Positions 1-9,752 of a stretch of DNA of 64,000 bases are shown in pieces. The position numbers and the translations under genes were made by a program. Within the stretch, counting starts at the first letter, position 1. Each line of letters begins with the position of its first letter. Under the pieces are notes generated by a model. It was not told where the DNA came from and did no database searches. It saw nothing but the letters and a program-made list of their open reading frames with translations. Source of the DNA: Turnera subulata. Lineage: Eukaryota > Streptophyta > Magnoliopsida > Malpighiales > Passifloraceae. Where the stretch lies: NCBI GenBank assembly GCA_028386065.3, contig JAKUCV010004743.1:1-64000 (forward strand), read 5' to 3'.

Positions 1-1441
1 TATATATATTCTGAAAATTATAAATACGTAATTAATTTTCTGTAAAATTATGGTAACTGGTACTTTTGGGAAAATATGTAATTATGGTATACATGATTTA
101 TATTTCTGAAATATGTAATTATTTTGATAATGTAATTATTTGGAAAAGTATTTGGAAATATTATGGAAAATATATACATATACTATAAATTCCAGAAAAA
201 TTATGATGATTATTAGTTTGGAAGATTATAATTATTTTATGAAAATATGTTGAAAAATAGTTTTAATTAAAGTATAGTACCGAAATTATATTCGGATATA
301 CGTATGGTTAAATATTTTCGATAAATAGAAATAATAATAGATAAGAACCGGGATGGGATTATTACGCATTTTGGGCATCATAGCATACCGAATATGTGCA
401 TTTATGTGTATATATGGTTTTGTGGTATAGGTTTGGATATCGGGCAGTTTCCCGAGGAGCCGGCGTCGGACCGGTCATTATTTTCCGAAGTTGAGTAATC
501 GGCCAAGGTGAGGATGGATTTCCTTCAATGTGTGCCTTATTACTCGGTTATTGTGTTTGGTGTTGTTGCATTGTTGGATGCTGTGCTTTTGTTGTGTTTT
601 GGCTCGGGATGTCTATCCCGGTGCTTGTCTGGTATTTTTGGGATGTTTATCCCCGTATCGAATTTCTGTGTCTTTTGGATTAATAATGAATTGTGATGAG
701 GATGTCGATCCTCGGGATTTTGGTTAGGGATGTCGATCCCTGAGTTCGGTTTTTTACGACAGTAATATAATTGTCACGTGGTAAGTAGAGGTACGACCGG
801 ATGGTTAGAGACTGTTTTGTGGTGGCCATGATCTGGGTTCATGTGATAAGCATGTCTATGCTTGGGATGTCTATCTCGGTTTATTATTTTTGGGATGTCT
901 ATCCCTGGGTTCTTTTTGATCTGGCACCAGGAACAGGTTGATAACCTGGTACGACCCTAGCTTATCCGTGACGGGGCCCGGAAAAGATAAAATTGGATAA
1001 TTGGATTTTGTTGAGTCTTTTGGTCGGTTTTTGATTGTTTTTGGCCTTGAGTAATTTTTAGTGTCCATATTGATCGTCTTTCCATTGTCGTGAGCACTTC
1101 GGACTCACCCGTCACCTGCGGGCTTTCATCCCGTAAGATGAGTTGTTTCATGTACAGGTTTGGTGCATTCCAGACAGGCTGCGACGTTTCCCTTGGACGG
1201 GCTTGGATCCATAGTTTGCATTTATGCATACAGTGTTTATGTGAGTTTAAGTCTTCCGCTGTGCATACTTCTGTTATTATTGGGCCATTGGGCCAGATTT
1301 GTTAATTATGTTGTTTTACTATTTTGGGCCGTTGGGCCGAGTTATCGTAGTTCACACTGTATGCTGGTCCTATTTTGGTTGGGTTGTCACAGTTCCGGCC
1401 TGCGTTTACTGTGTACGGTAAATTCGGATCGGGGCGTTTCA
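1..1441 (+). mobile_element. Partial Ty3/gypsy LTR (3' portion, cut by window edge)
   Basis: The last 1.4 kb of an LTR related to, but clearly diverged from, the LTRs of the intact gypsy element at 19598-30224. Shared landmarks in the same order are: a GGCYAAGGTGAGGATGGA block near 500; ATAATTGTCACGTGG near 766; repeated GGGATGTYKATCCC hairpins at 605-905; the GTGAGCACTTCGGACTCACC block near 1090; and the terminal TTTACTGTGTACGGTAAAT followed by GGGGCGTTTCA ending at 1441. No primer-binding site follows, so this is either a 3' LTR whose element lies to the left or a solo LTR. It abuts the hAT-like end that follows. The short ORFs inside it are not genes. Confidence 0.8.
605..905 (+). repeat. 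Array of short hairpins inside the gypsy LTR
   Basis: Seven short inverted repeats share a four-base loop GTYK closed by A-T pairs. They are CGGGAT/ATCCCG at 605-620, GGGAT/ATCCC at 640-653, GAGGAT/ATCCTC at 698-713, AGGGAT/ATCCCT at 726-741, AAGCAT/ATGCTT at 848-863, GGGAT/ATCTC near 865-878 (one mismatch) and GGGAT/ATCCC at 892-905. The stem sequence varies but pairing is mostly kept. The role is unknown. As LTR sequence they may be transcribed. Confidence 0.8.
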
Positions 1442-1861
1442 GAGAAGATGAGAGAGAGATCGGGGGAGAAGATGAGAGAGGGAGAGGATTTTTTTTGTAG
1501 AGGAGGAGGCGGCGTGATGGTTGTGTGAAGGAGGAGGCAAGGGCAGCAAGGGTGGCTGTGTAGAGAGGGGAGGCGGCAGCGCCGCTGCCTGAAAAAGACG
1601 AGTGAGGGAGGACTTGAGAGAGAGAGATTTTTTTTTACCCACACGACTGAGGAGAGAGAGTAATAGTGTTTAATGTAGGTATTTAATATTTGGGTTGGGT
1701 TTTTGTCGGTACGGCTTATGCCGATAACCGACGGTATAACCCATATCCTACCGAGTGGAGCCAACGGCATTAATGGTAAGGTTGGATCGGAAGAGGTAGT
1801 GCTGAAATCCCACGACGGTATCGGCTCGGTTGATTCAGCCCGGTATTTTTGCTCACCCCTA
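1442..1861. mobile_element. hAT-like MITE right end (left part missing)
   Basis: The segment ends in GCTCACCCCTA at 1861, the inverted form of the TAGGGGTGAGC terminus seen at 60614. Like that element it has a GA-rich interior followed by a terminal 180 bases rich in TACCGA/TCGGT motifs. The left part is absent; the gypsy LTR ends exactly where this begins, so the LTR probably inserted into it. It holds no gene. The GA/CT-rich ORFs here are compositional. Confidence 0.6.
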
Positions 1862-1983
1862 ATTAAAAGACCATCACCTAACATAACATGGAATCCTAAT
1901 TTTTTTTCACAGAAATTTAATACTTTAAATATGAGAACTAATCAAAGATTGCGGAAAAAATGCCATTATGATCTTGCATGTTA

Positions 1984-3285
1984 ATTTTTTTTTTTGATGC
2001 TGATCAATTTTTTTATTGATAATATTGAATATTTACATCAAGAAGCAGTAAAGAAAGACACCCACAGCTTATAGAGAGGCTGTAATTACAAAGCCCGAAA
2101 ACAGCTAAAGGTCATGTGTATTGTAAATGAATAAACTTTGAGCTGGTCCACGACCTAAAGAACTTTTAAAACCTTGCCAACCATAAGGACCATACAGAAG
2201 ACAACTCCAAAAGCATCCCAATCACCTGGTTTTGCCTCGACCCTGAGAGGTGAGGGATGTCCTCCAAACTGCGCTTGCAGAAGGGGCAAAAGGACCCGGC
2301 TAACACCACGACATTACGCAAAACAAGAGATGCCCGAACAGCCAAGCCGTCATGCAAAGCCAGCCAAAGAAAAGCCTCCACTGTAGGAAGGGCAATGTTC
2401 AACCAAGCTATAGGTCGATGAGGGGAGAAAGACAACCCTTTACACAGAAAGAGATAACCCGATTGCGTGGTATACACTCTGGAGGCATCCCTTATAGCCA
2501 CCTCCAACTGTCCTCCTGACCACGAATGACCACAACCTCAGCTAAAGCAGCCTGTAAGCCTTGCAATCCACCTTTTCCCATCGTACAACTTGTCTCCACC
2601 AGCTTTAATTTGGTTGTCAGCCAACATGGAGCCAAAAGAGAGTAGAGAAGCCACAGAGATATCAGGAGACATGAAGAGCAGATATAGACGTCGAAACTGG
2701 TCCTTAAGACAACCAAAAACCGACCAAGGGTCAGCCCAGAAGCTCACCCTACTACCACTCCCAATATTCAATACAACTCCATCACCCAAAATGGAGCCAC
2801 GATCCCCAGAAACCAAACTACTACGAAGAATAGAAGACTAGACTGGTGAAAGTCGAGTCAAGTTGAAAGGAGTGAAAGAAGTAGATGGGGTCACACACTT
2901 TGCATAAATTAACCGACGCCAAAGTAGAGATTCATTCACATGAAACCGCCAGTATCATTTGAAGAGTAAGCTCACATCCTTACCTACCAAGTGCTGCACT
3001 CCTCGCCCCCCTTTTGACTTAGGGAGAACAACCTTGGACCAAGAAACAAGGCAAAGCCGTTTTCTCCTGGATGTGCCTCCCGAAAGAAAACTTCTTTGAA
3101 TTTGGACCAAAGTCCGAACCACCTTTGAGGGAATCTTAAACATGGAAAAGAAATATAGTGGAAGGGAGGCCAAAACAGACTTCAGCAACACAATACGACC
3201 CACCAGCGATAAGAACCTTCCTCACCAAGATTGAAGCCGTGTCTTAAACTTCTTCACTGCCGGCAACCAATACTTACTAAGTTGG
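1984..3285 (-). pseudogene. Decayed L1-type LINE, ORF2 C-terminal part
   Basis: Three broken frames on - read in order as the C-terminal half of a plant LINE ORF2. At about 3285-2955 is the post-catalytic reverse transcriptase region (GRIVLLKSVLASLPLYFFSM, then a KGGRGV block). At 2816-2538 is a region with GSRVSFWADPW. At 2507-2166 is a zinc-binding region with CPFCKRSLEDIPHL. A poly-A tail (T run at 1985-1995 on +) marks the 3' end, preceded on - by AGCATC. The 5' end, including the endonuclease and the catalytic YADD-type motif, is missing. Frameshifts show it is dead. Confidence 0.8.
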
Positions 3286-5286
3286 ATCCCAAAGGAAGGC
3301 CCAGATATCTTGCATGTTATTTGGACTACCTACATTTATCATGTCACGTAAGAGTGCAATCTCGTATACTTTACTCAATGTTATGGCTCCTAATATATGT
3401 TCCGATCATTTTTTTTTTTAATCAAAGAGACTGTAGATTCATTTCATTTTGGAAAACAGTACAGAAATACATGAAAATATAAAATAAGTCAAGTATAAAA
3501 GCATCTAAATTTATTATAAGATATGAAAATCTGAAACTCTATAGCTGTTAGTTTTAAAACTTGAGGATGATATCTAAGACTTGCAATTCTTAAAAATGAC
3601 ATAAGCATACATTGTAGTTTCACAAATCTAAGAAAAGGATCCAGAACTCAAGAACGGACCTCTTTCTAATTCATCTTATGAATTGCAAAAATTTTATTAA
3701 TTTTAGGGTATTAAAACCTTGTTTGAATTCATGTTTTCATGTCTATTGGTATCTTTTTTTAATCTGTTTTACAGCCTATTTTGTATAAATATCGCTTTTC
3801 AATGTGCTTTACAGTCTATTTTGTATAAAAATTGTAGGGATGTTCCCTAACTCAATATTTTTGGATGAAACTCTTTACTTTGATTCTTGAAAAAAAAAAG
3901 AAGATTGCAGGTTCAAAGGTCAAATAGGAACTGCTCATGAGATGTGATAGTTTTCATTAGTTTGTTGTTTAAAATACTAGAGGAAGAGAGCCCGCGAGGC
4001 ATAATCACATTCTCCCCAAAAAAATTTAAAGGAAGAGTATGGTTGGTACTGATAGTTTTCATTATTTTGTTGTTCTTATTCATATATAGGCAATTAAAAA
4101 TTATTGTATTCAGTTTTAGACTGAATTTGTCTAACCAAGTTCATCGATTGTGGGGATTATTTTGGTAGGTTTTCCAATTCAAAATTTTGAGATTTTTTAT
4201 TAGTTCAATGAAATCATGCTGTTGTACTTTTCAAAGTGTATTCCTAAACTATTCTACAACATTCTGCGAAAAAAAAAATTAAACCAATGTAAAATTTGTC
4301 TTCCATATCATTTGATATAATTCATCACAAAATAAGCCTAACACGTAAACTTCATCTACAAAACGAGACTTTGACAAATAAAACATAGGATAAAAGGGAA
4401 AGATAGGTTGGTCATGGTGTTGTCACTGAACTGTTATCTGAAAACATAAAGGAAATAAATTAAACATGTCATTATCATCTTAATCTTTTGTAATTTCTCC
4501 TTGTCAGGATTTGCAAGGCGGCAAGGGATCGAATTTGTTGGGAGCAAAAAAAAATTGCAGGACGACAAAGAGACGGAGCATGGTTTAATTTAGTGAATAT
4601 GCTCTCCCCTCCAACAAAAAGAAACAAAACCGAATCAAAACTGAAATCATTTACAAGTCAAAATATAGTTTAGCATTAAAAAGGGTCAAAATATAGCTAT
4701 TTTGGAAAACGATAGTAATGACATTTATCACGAGACGAGAAACAATCTTAAGTTCTCCTGATGGTTGTGTTTGTACATATTGGTTTTAATTTGACTTAAA
4801 TCATACCTAACAGATAAGAACATACGCTAATAAACAATCCACAAATATCTGTTTACGTGATTTGTATGTTTCTTAAAGAAATTAACTTATGTTCTTGATT
4901 CATGCCAAACTTTTGTATCTTCCAGAAAAGTTTGGAATAAAATGTGGTATAAATTATAAATCAACAAGTTAGTTCTCTCTTAGGGATATTGTAGTGAGGA
5001 AATGTTTTGCATGCTTTCCATGTAGACTTTTGGGACAATGCATCAACAAAAAAAAAATGGCGCTATCATAGTCCCACAATTCCACTCGTGTTGCTTGGCA
5101 AGTCTGTGCAGCTTTTCATGCCCAAGTGCCTTGTATTTAGCTTTAGTGCAGAAATAGACATGCATAAAATGCAACGCACCAACTTTGCCTGGGTTGCAAG
5201 TTCTGCAACCGCTTTATTCACTATACAATCACCCCCTAAAAAGAGTTGCAACGAAATTGCCCCGTCTTTTTTTTTAGAAAAAAAGA
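3286..5286. other. Intergenic, AT-rich, nothing recognised
   Basis: No ORF here shows a recognisable domain. Two small internal duplications are visible: a TTTACAG-CTATTTTGTATAAA block near 3770 and 3810, and a GATAGTTTTCATTA block near 3947 and 4050. The 180-codon ORF at 5007-5549 runs into the foldback element and is compositional. Confidence 0.6.
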
Positions 5287-6014
5287 ACTTTTTTCTGTCC
5301 CTCTATTTTATTGATTTCACATTTGTTGTCCCTTTTTGTTTTTTTCACTCATGTCGTCCCTCAACTCTTGATTTACCGGGTCAGGTGGTCCTTTTTACCT
5401 GCTGCAGCAGGTTGGTAACTATGGAGCTGACACGTGGTGGTGGGACCCACAGTTTGCACAATTTTTTATTCTTCTCATCCTTTTTTATATTTTTTCAAAA
5501 ATTTAAGCCTTTAAAATCTTTATTTAAATTAGATTTTTTTAGAAAATAAATATTAATTTTTAAATCTGCATTGAGAAAAAAAAATTAAATATGATCATCA
5601 TGTCACCTAATCCCTCTATAATATTCTGGTTAACGAATTTGAACAAAATTAACCAAAATTAACCAAAATTAGAATAAAAAAACTAAAACAATGAGAGAGG
5701 CATATCTAATTCTAAACTATAAACTAAAAAAAATAAAAGGTTAAAAATAATAAAATCTAGTATATAATGAGGGAAATTAAGATTTATTTATTTTAAAGTA
5801 TTTTAAAAATAAAATTTGATTAAAAAAATGATTAAATAAATAAGTTGTGTGTGGGCCCCATTGCCACTTGTCAGCTTCATAGCTATCAACCTGCTGCAGC
5901 AGGTAAAAAGGACCATGTGACCCGGTAAGTCAAGAGTTCAGGGACAACTTGAGTGAAAAAAAACGAAGAGGGACAACAAATGCAAAATCGATAAAGTGGA
6001 GGGACAGAAAAAGC
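5287..6014. mobile_element. Foldback element with long terminal inverted repeats
   Basis: The left arm (about 5287-5420) and right arm (about 5880-6014) are inverted copies over roughly 130 bases. Both carry CTGTCCCTC near the tip, a CCGGGTCA/TGACCCGG block, and the perfect palindrome CCTGCTGCAGCAGG. The AT-rich middle has no coding capacity. No clear target duplication was found because both flanks are A/T runs, so the superfamily (Mutator-like or other) is undecided. Confidence 0.75.
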
Positions 6015-6844
6015 TATTTACTAATTTTTTTTTATCTGTACTCTTTAATTTTATTATCTTATTTAATCTTACAAGTAATTTGACACTTATACACAATATT
6101 ACGAATTGCAATCTAATTTTGTTTGGTCAAAAGTTGCAATCTAATTAATACTTTTGGCTTCTCAATCCAATACTATTTGATCGTTGACGCGACCAATACA
6201 TCTGCTATTCTGTTTCTAACCAAGAAAAGAAATCTGCTATTTTTCCCATTCATTAGCCTCGATTCTAATAAATACTGCAAGTAGTGGATAAAACTGTTAC
6301 CCTAAAGCCATTAAAAGGAAAAAATTGCTGGCAATTCTGGGAAACCATTAATTAACAGAGAGCGCCCAACATTCTTTCGGAATCCCTCACTAAACCTGTC
6401 ACGAATGTATAAATAACGATAAAAAAATCTATCTGGGAGCCCTCATTGACACCCCTCTACTTCATATTTACACTTCCACCATCATTTTTGTAGACTAAAA
6501 TTCCCTTAAAAACATATTAAATATATACTACTCCAAATTGGCTTATTCCCTATTCTAACTAATTCACCTGCTCATAGCTTTCCCTTACACCTTCCACATT
6601 AGCAATTCCATATTTCAATCTTCAAGCCTACAAGCTTCATGGCGTTATCTTATCTCTTCCCCAAATCAACTACAGTCAGAACATATGTATCTTTGCAATG
6701 CCCTCCGATCCATTGTACTATTGAAAATGCTTCAACTTTCTGGGAATTTGGGACGGAATGTGTATTTTTGGGTTGAAGATGCTTAGACTTGAAGTTCCTT
6801 TTTCTTGATGCATGTAAATGGGTCCAATTGTCAACTAAGCATTT
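6015..6844. other. Intergenic, nothing recognised
   Basis: AT-rich sequence between the foldback element and the truncated LINE. No coding frame, tRNA or repeat structure was recognised. Confidence 0.5.
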
Positions 6845-8847
6845 TAGCGCATTAAAAATGTGGGGAGGGATCGAGCTCGGCAGATTAGTGCAGCCTCTGG
6901 TTTTAAACTTACAAAGGACCTAGAACGCTATCTTGGTGTCCCCCTTATCCACAAGCGCATTACAAGTAAGACCTATAACTACCTCGTTGAAAAAGCTCAA
7001 CAACGACTCTCTGGATGGAGGGCCAACCAGCTTTCATTAGCGGGAAGGGTGACATTAGCCAAGTCAGTCCACTCGGCACTACCCATCTATACCATGCAAA
7101 CGGCAAGGATACCAAGGGGAGTTTGTGATAAACTGGATAGCATCGTCAGGAAATTTGTATGGGGAGGGGATAATCAGCTGCATCTTGTCAAGTGGGAAAC
7201 TATATGTCAACCCAAACATTGCGGTGGTCTAGGCCTCAAGAAGATGAGAACTGTTAATGATGCCTTAATCACCAAGATGGCGTGGCGTATGGTTACGACC
7301 CCTGATGCGTTATGGTCTCGGGTGCTACGAGCAAAGTATTTGAAGACGGAAACACAGGTTCCCAAAGAGGTCAAACCCAGAAATGGCTCATCACTTTGGC
7401 GAGCAATATGCAAAATTTGGCCAGCTTTTGTTGACTCATTGGGATGGGCTGTTGCGGATGGAACATCCACAAGATTCTGGAGTGATGTGTGGATTGAACC
7501 CCATACAAAATTGATTGATCAGACCTGCCATCCTATTCCATCAAACTTGGAACACAGGGTAGTGGCTGAAATGGTCGGCGAGGACGGGGATTGGGATTGG
7601 CCCAATATCAAGCCCTACTTACCAGAAGAGGAATGGCGAAAGCTATGGGCGGTAATCCCGCCTCACGAAGGCAGGGGTCCAGACAAAATGAAATGGATGC
7701 TGGAGCACAAGGGTACCTTCTCTGTGCGGTCAGCCTATGTGGCCAGGGAGGAGCAGAACTGGGAGCATGTGGATAACTTGTGGAAGAAAGTATGGCAGTG
7801 GAAGGGCCCCCATAGAGTGGCCTCGTTTATGTGGTTGCTAAGTCAAGACAAGCTGCTTACCAATGAAGTGCGGGTCAAGAGACATATTGCAAGTGATGGA
7901 CTATGCCCAAGATGTGGAACTGAAGTGGAGTCATGCCTACATATGGCTCGTGATTGTTTCTTTGCTAGAGATATTTGGGTTGAGCTTCTACCTGTGGGTT
8001 TTCATCAAGAATTCTTTGAAGAAGACAATTTGCAGGTCTGGATCAGCAGGTGCATGGGCTCTATGGATAGTCACATTATACAGGTTGAAGACTGGCTGTT
8101 TTTATTTCCAATAACCTGCTTTAAACTGTGGCACTGGAGGAATCAATTTGTCTTTGCAGAGAAGCAGGAGGCCACCCCTTACCCAGTGAGAGCTATCAGA
8201 ATCTTCGTGGAGGAAGTCAAGCATAGCTTAATGGTGAACTCCTCTGCTTACGCAAGGGAGAGTGCCCAGAATACTATGAATGTCTGGAATCCTCCCCCTC
8301 CAGGCTGGTGGAAGCTAAATACAGACGGCGCCGTCAAGAATCCGGCTAACACAGCGTCTGCTGGTGGGTTAATTCGTGATCATGAGGGCAGATGGGTGAC
8401 CGGGTTTGGCATCAATTTGGGATCGTGTGTTCCCATCAAAGCTGAACTATGGGGGATCTTTGTTGGCATGCAGCTGGCCTGGGAGATGAACTGCAGAAAT
8501 TTGATCGTGGAAACTGATGCAAGTGCGGCTGTGGAATGGCTCTCTAAAACCTTAGACCTGGACATGGAGTTGGATGACATTGTGTGGGAAATAAGGCAAT
8601 TATTGGAAAGGGACTGGACTGTTAACATCCTACACATCAGTAGAACTTCCAACACTGTAGCAGACTCGTTAGCTGCATTAGCTCATAAATTTGAGTTTGG
8701 TCCTGTTATTCTGGATTCACCCCCTGAAAGTGTAGTAACCCTGCATGACAGGGATCGGACGGGATATCATTCTATATCCTCTGGTGATGTTGTGATGTAC
8801 TGATTTAGTATTAATATATCGTCATTCCTGATCAAAAAAAAAAAAAA
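6845..8847 (+). mobile_element. 5'-truncated L1-type LINE insertion
   Basis: The insertion starts abruptly inside the ORF2 reverse transcriptase region and ends in a 15-base A tail after CTGATC near 8847, the classic outcome of incomplete target-primed reverse transcription. A possible imperfect target duplication is ATTAAAAATGT just before the start and ATTTAACATGT after the tail (9 of 11 matching). The copy is far less decayed than the LINEs at 1984-3285 and 49557-50120, so it is probably younger. Confidence 0.85.
6860..8803 (+). CDS. LINE ORF2 C-terminal fragment (RT tail, zinc-binding domain, RNase H)
   Basis: An open frame of 647 codons. Residues about 1-150 are the part of a plant LINE reverse transcriptase that follows the catalytic motif (LGVPLIHKRI, LSLAGRVTLAKSV, KHCGGLGLKKM). 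Residues about 290-390 match the zf-RVT domain (ASFMWLLSQDKLLTNEVR, CPRCGTEVESCLHMARDC). Residues about 490-620 form a plant-type RNase H (WWKLNTDGAVKNP, then AELWGIFVGMQLAWE, ETDASAAVEWL, and HISRTSNTVADSLA), with Asp, Glu and Asp catalytic positions visible. The endonuclease and the RT active site were lost by 5' truncation, so it cannot retrotranspose. The frame is uninterrupted to TGA. The listed start is just the first ATG after the truncation. It is transposon coding sequence, not a host gene. Confidence 0.85.
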   Translation: MGRDRARQISAASGFKLTKDLERYLGVPLIHKRITSKTYNYLVEKAQQRLSGWRANQLSLAGRVTLAKSVHSALPIYTMQTARIPRGVCDKLDSIVRKFVWGGDNQLHLVKWETICQPKHCGGLGLKKMRTVNDALITKMAWRMVTTPDALWSRVLRAKYLKTETQVPKEVKPRNGSSLWRAICKIWPAFVDSLGWAVADGTSTRFWSDVWIEPHTKLIDQTCHPIPSNLEHRVVAEMVGEDGDWDWPNIKPYLPEEEWRKLWAVIPPHEGRGPDKMKWMLEHKGTFSVRSAYVAREEQNWEHVDNLWKKVWQWKGPHRVASFMWLLSQDKLLTNEVRVKRHIASDGLCPRCGTEVESCLHMARDCFFARDIWVELLPVGFHQEFFEEDNLQVWISRCMGSMDSHIIQVEDWLFLFPITCFKLWHWRNQFVFAEKQEATPYPVRAIRIFVEEVKHSLMVNSSAYARESAQNTMNVWNPPPPGWWKLNTDGAVKNPANTASAGGLIRDHEGRWVTGFGINLGSCVPIKAELWGIFVGMQLAWEMNCRNLIVETDASAAVEWLSKTLDLDMELDDIVWEIRQLLERDWTVNILHISRTSNTVADSLAALAHKFEFGPVILDSPPESVVTLHDRDRTGYHSISSGDVVMY

Positions 8848-9752
8848 ATTTAACATGTTCTTATCGAGGATATTTTTATCATTGGACAACCAAATCATTA
8901 TTATTTTTTGAATCACATGACAACTAAATTATAGGGTGCGAATATCAAACTTATTAGGATAGGAATTAACATTCTTTCCTTCCCGGTCATTGACCAAAAA
9001 AAGAAGGAAAAAGGAAAACATTCTTTCGTTCCCTGATATCATTTTCCCCATTGAAACGAGTAACAGTGGTAAAAATTTTCAACCAAAGGGGAAACTACCA
9101 ACATAAGAAAAAGTTACTCCACGTTCAACACATGGCTATGGTTTGTGCTTTGAATTCCGACCTTGAAACAAATGTGACCAAACTACCCCACCAATGAAAT
9201 TCCATCATAGAACAAGTCAAACACCACTCGGGTGCTAGTAGTGGGAAGTTTCATATTTCTTTTCTTTCCTTTATTTATTTTTTTTTCACACGGACCAAAC
9301 ACACCAAATACGAAAAGGTAAACAACCCAAGTTGTAGTATAAATAAAACTCCTCCCCCTACACAAATCCTTAAACACATTATCCTCGTAAAAAACCAAAA
9401 AACAATAAAACCCCCTCAAAATCTATTCTCGCCTTTCTGTTCTGTTCTGTTGCAAAATTTAATGTTTTCTCCAGTCCTGACGGAAGGAGAATTCTGATTC
9501 CTACACAGTAGTAAGAAGAACTAGAACTACCAAAAAACGTGGGGCTCCCATTACAAGTTTAATACAAACACAGACAGCCTGTCTTACTTTGGTTGTCTTA
9601 GATATTTCGATCTTTGCCCTGTACTTGGTATCTATTAATTTATTAGGAAACCCCTCTCTCTAGTTTTCTTCTTGCGTCACTAGCTTGACCGGTTTAAGCC
9701 CCGAGAGAGAGAGAGCCCAGGAGAGGAAGAAAAAACCCATCTCTCTTCTCCT
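8848..9752. other. Upstream region of the desaturase gene
   Basis: No gene is seen. This is the likely promoter and 5' UTR of the desaturase. A GA repeat (GAGAGAGAGAGAG) lies at about 9702-9714, shortly before the ATG, as is common in plant leaders. No single TATA box stands out. Confidence 0.5.

Noticed and set aside
605..905. Regularly spaced short repeats that could suggest a CRISPR array (also 16941-17212 and 18431-19027).
   Set aside because: The repeats are inverted and variable, spacing is irregular, there are no cas genes, and the genome is a plant.
1387..1884. A 165-codon minus-strand ORF rich in Ser, Leu and Pro.
   Set aside because: It spans the junction between a gypsy LTR and a hAT fragment and reads through a GA-rich repeat; no domain.
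5007..5549. A 180-codon ORF.
   Set aside because: It crosses the edge of a foldback transposon, is Phe/Leu-rich from T runs, and shows no domain.
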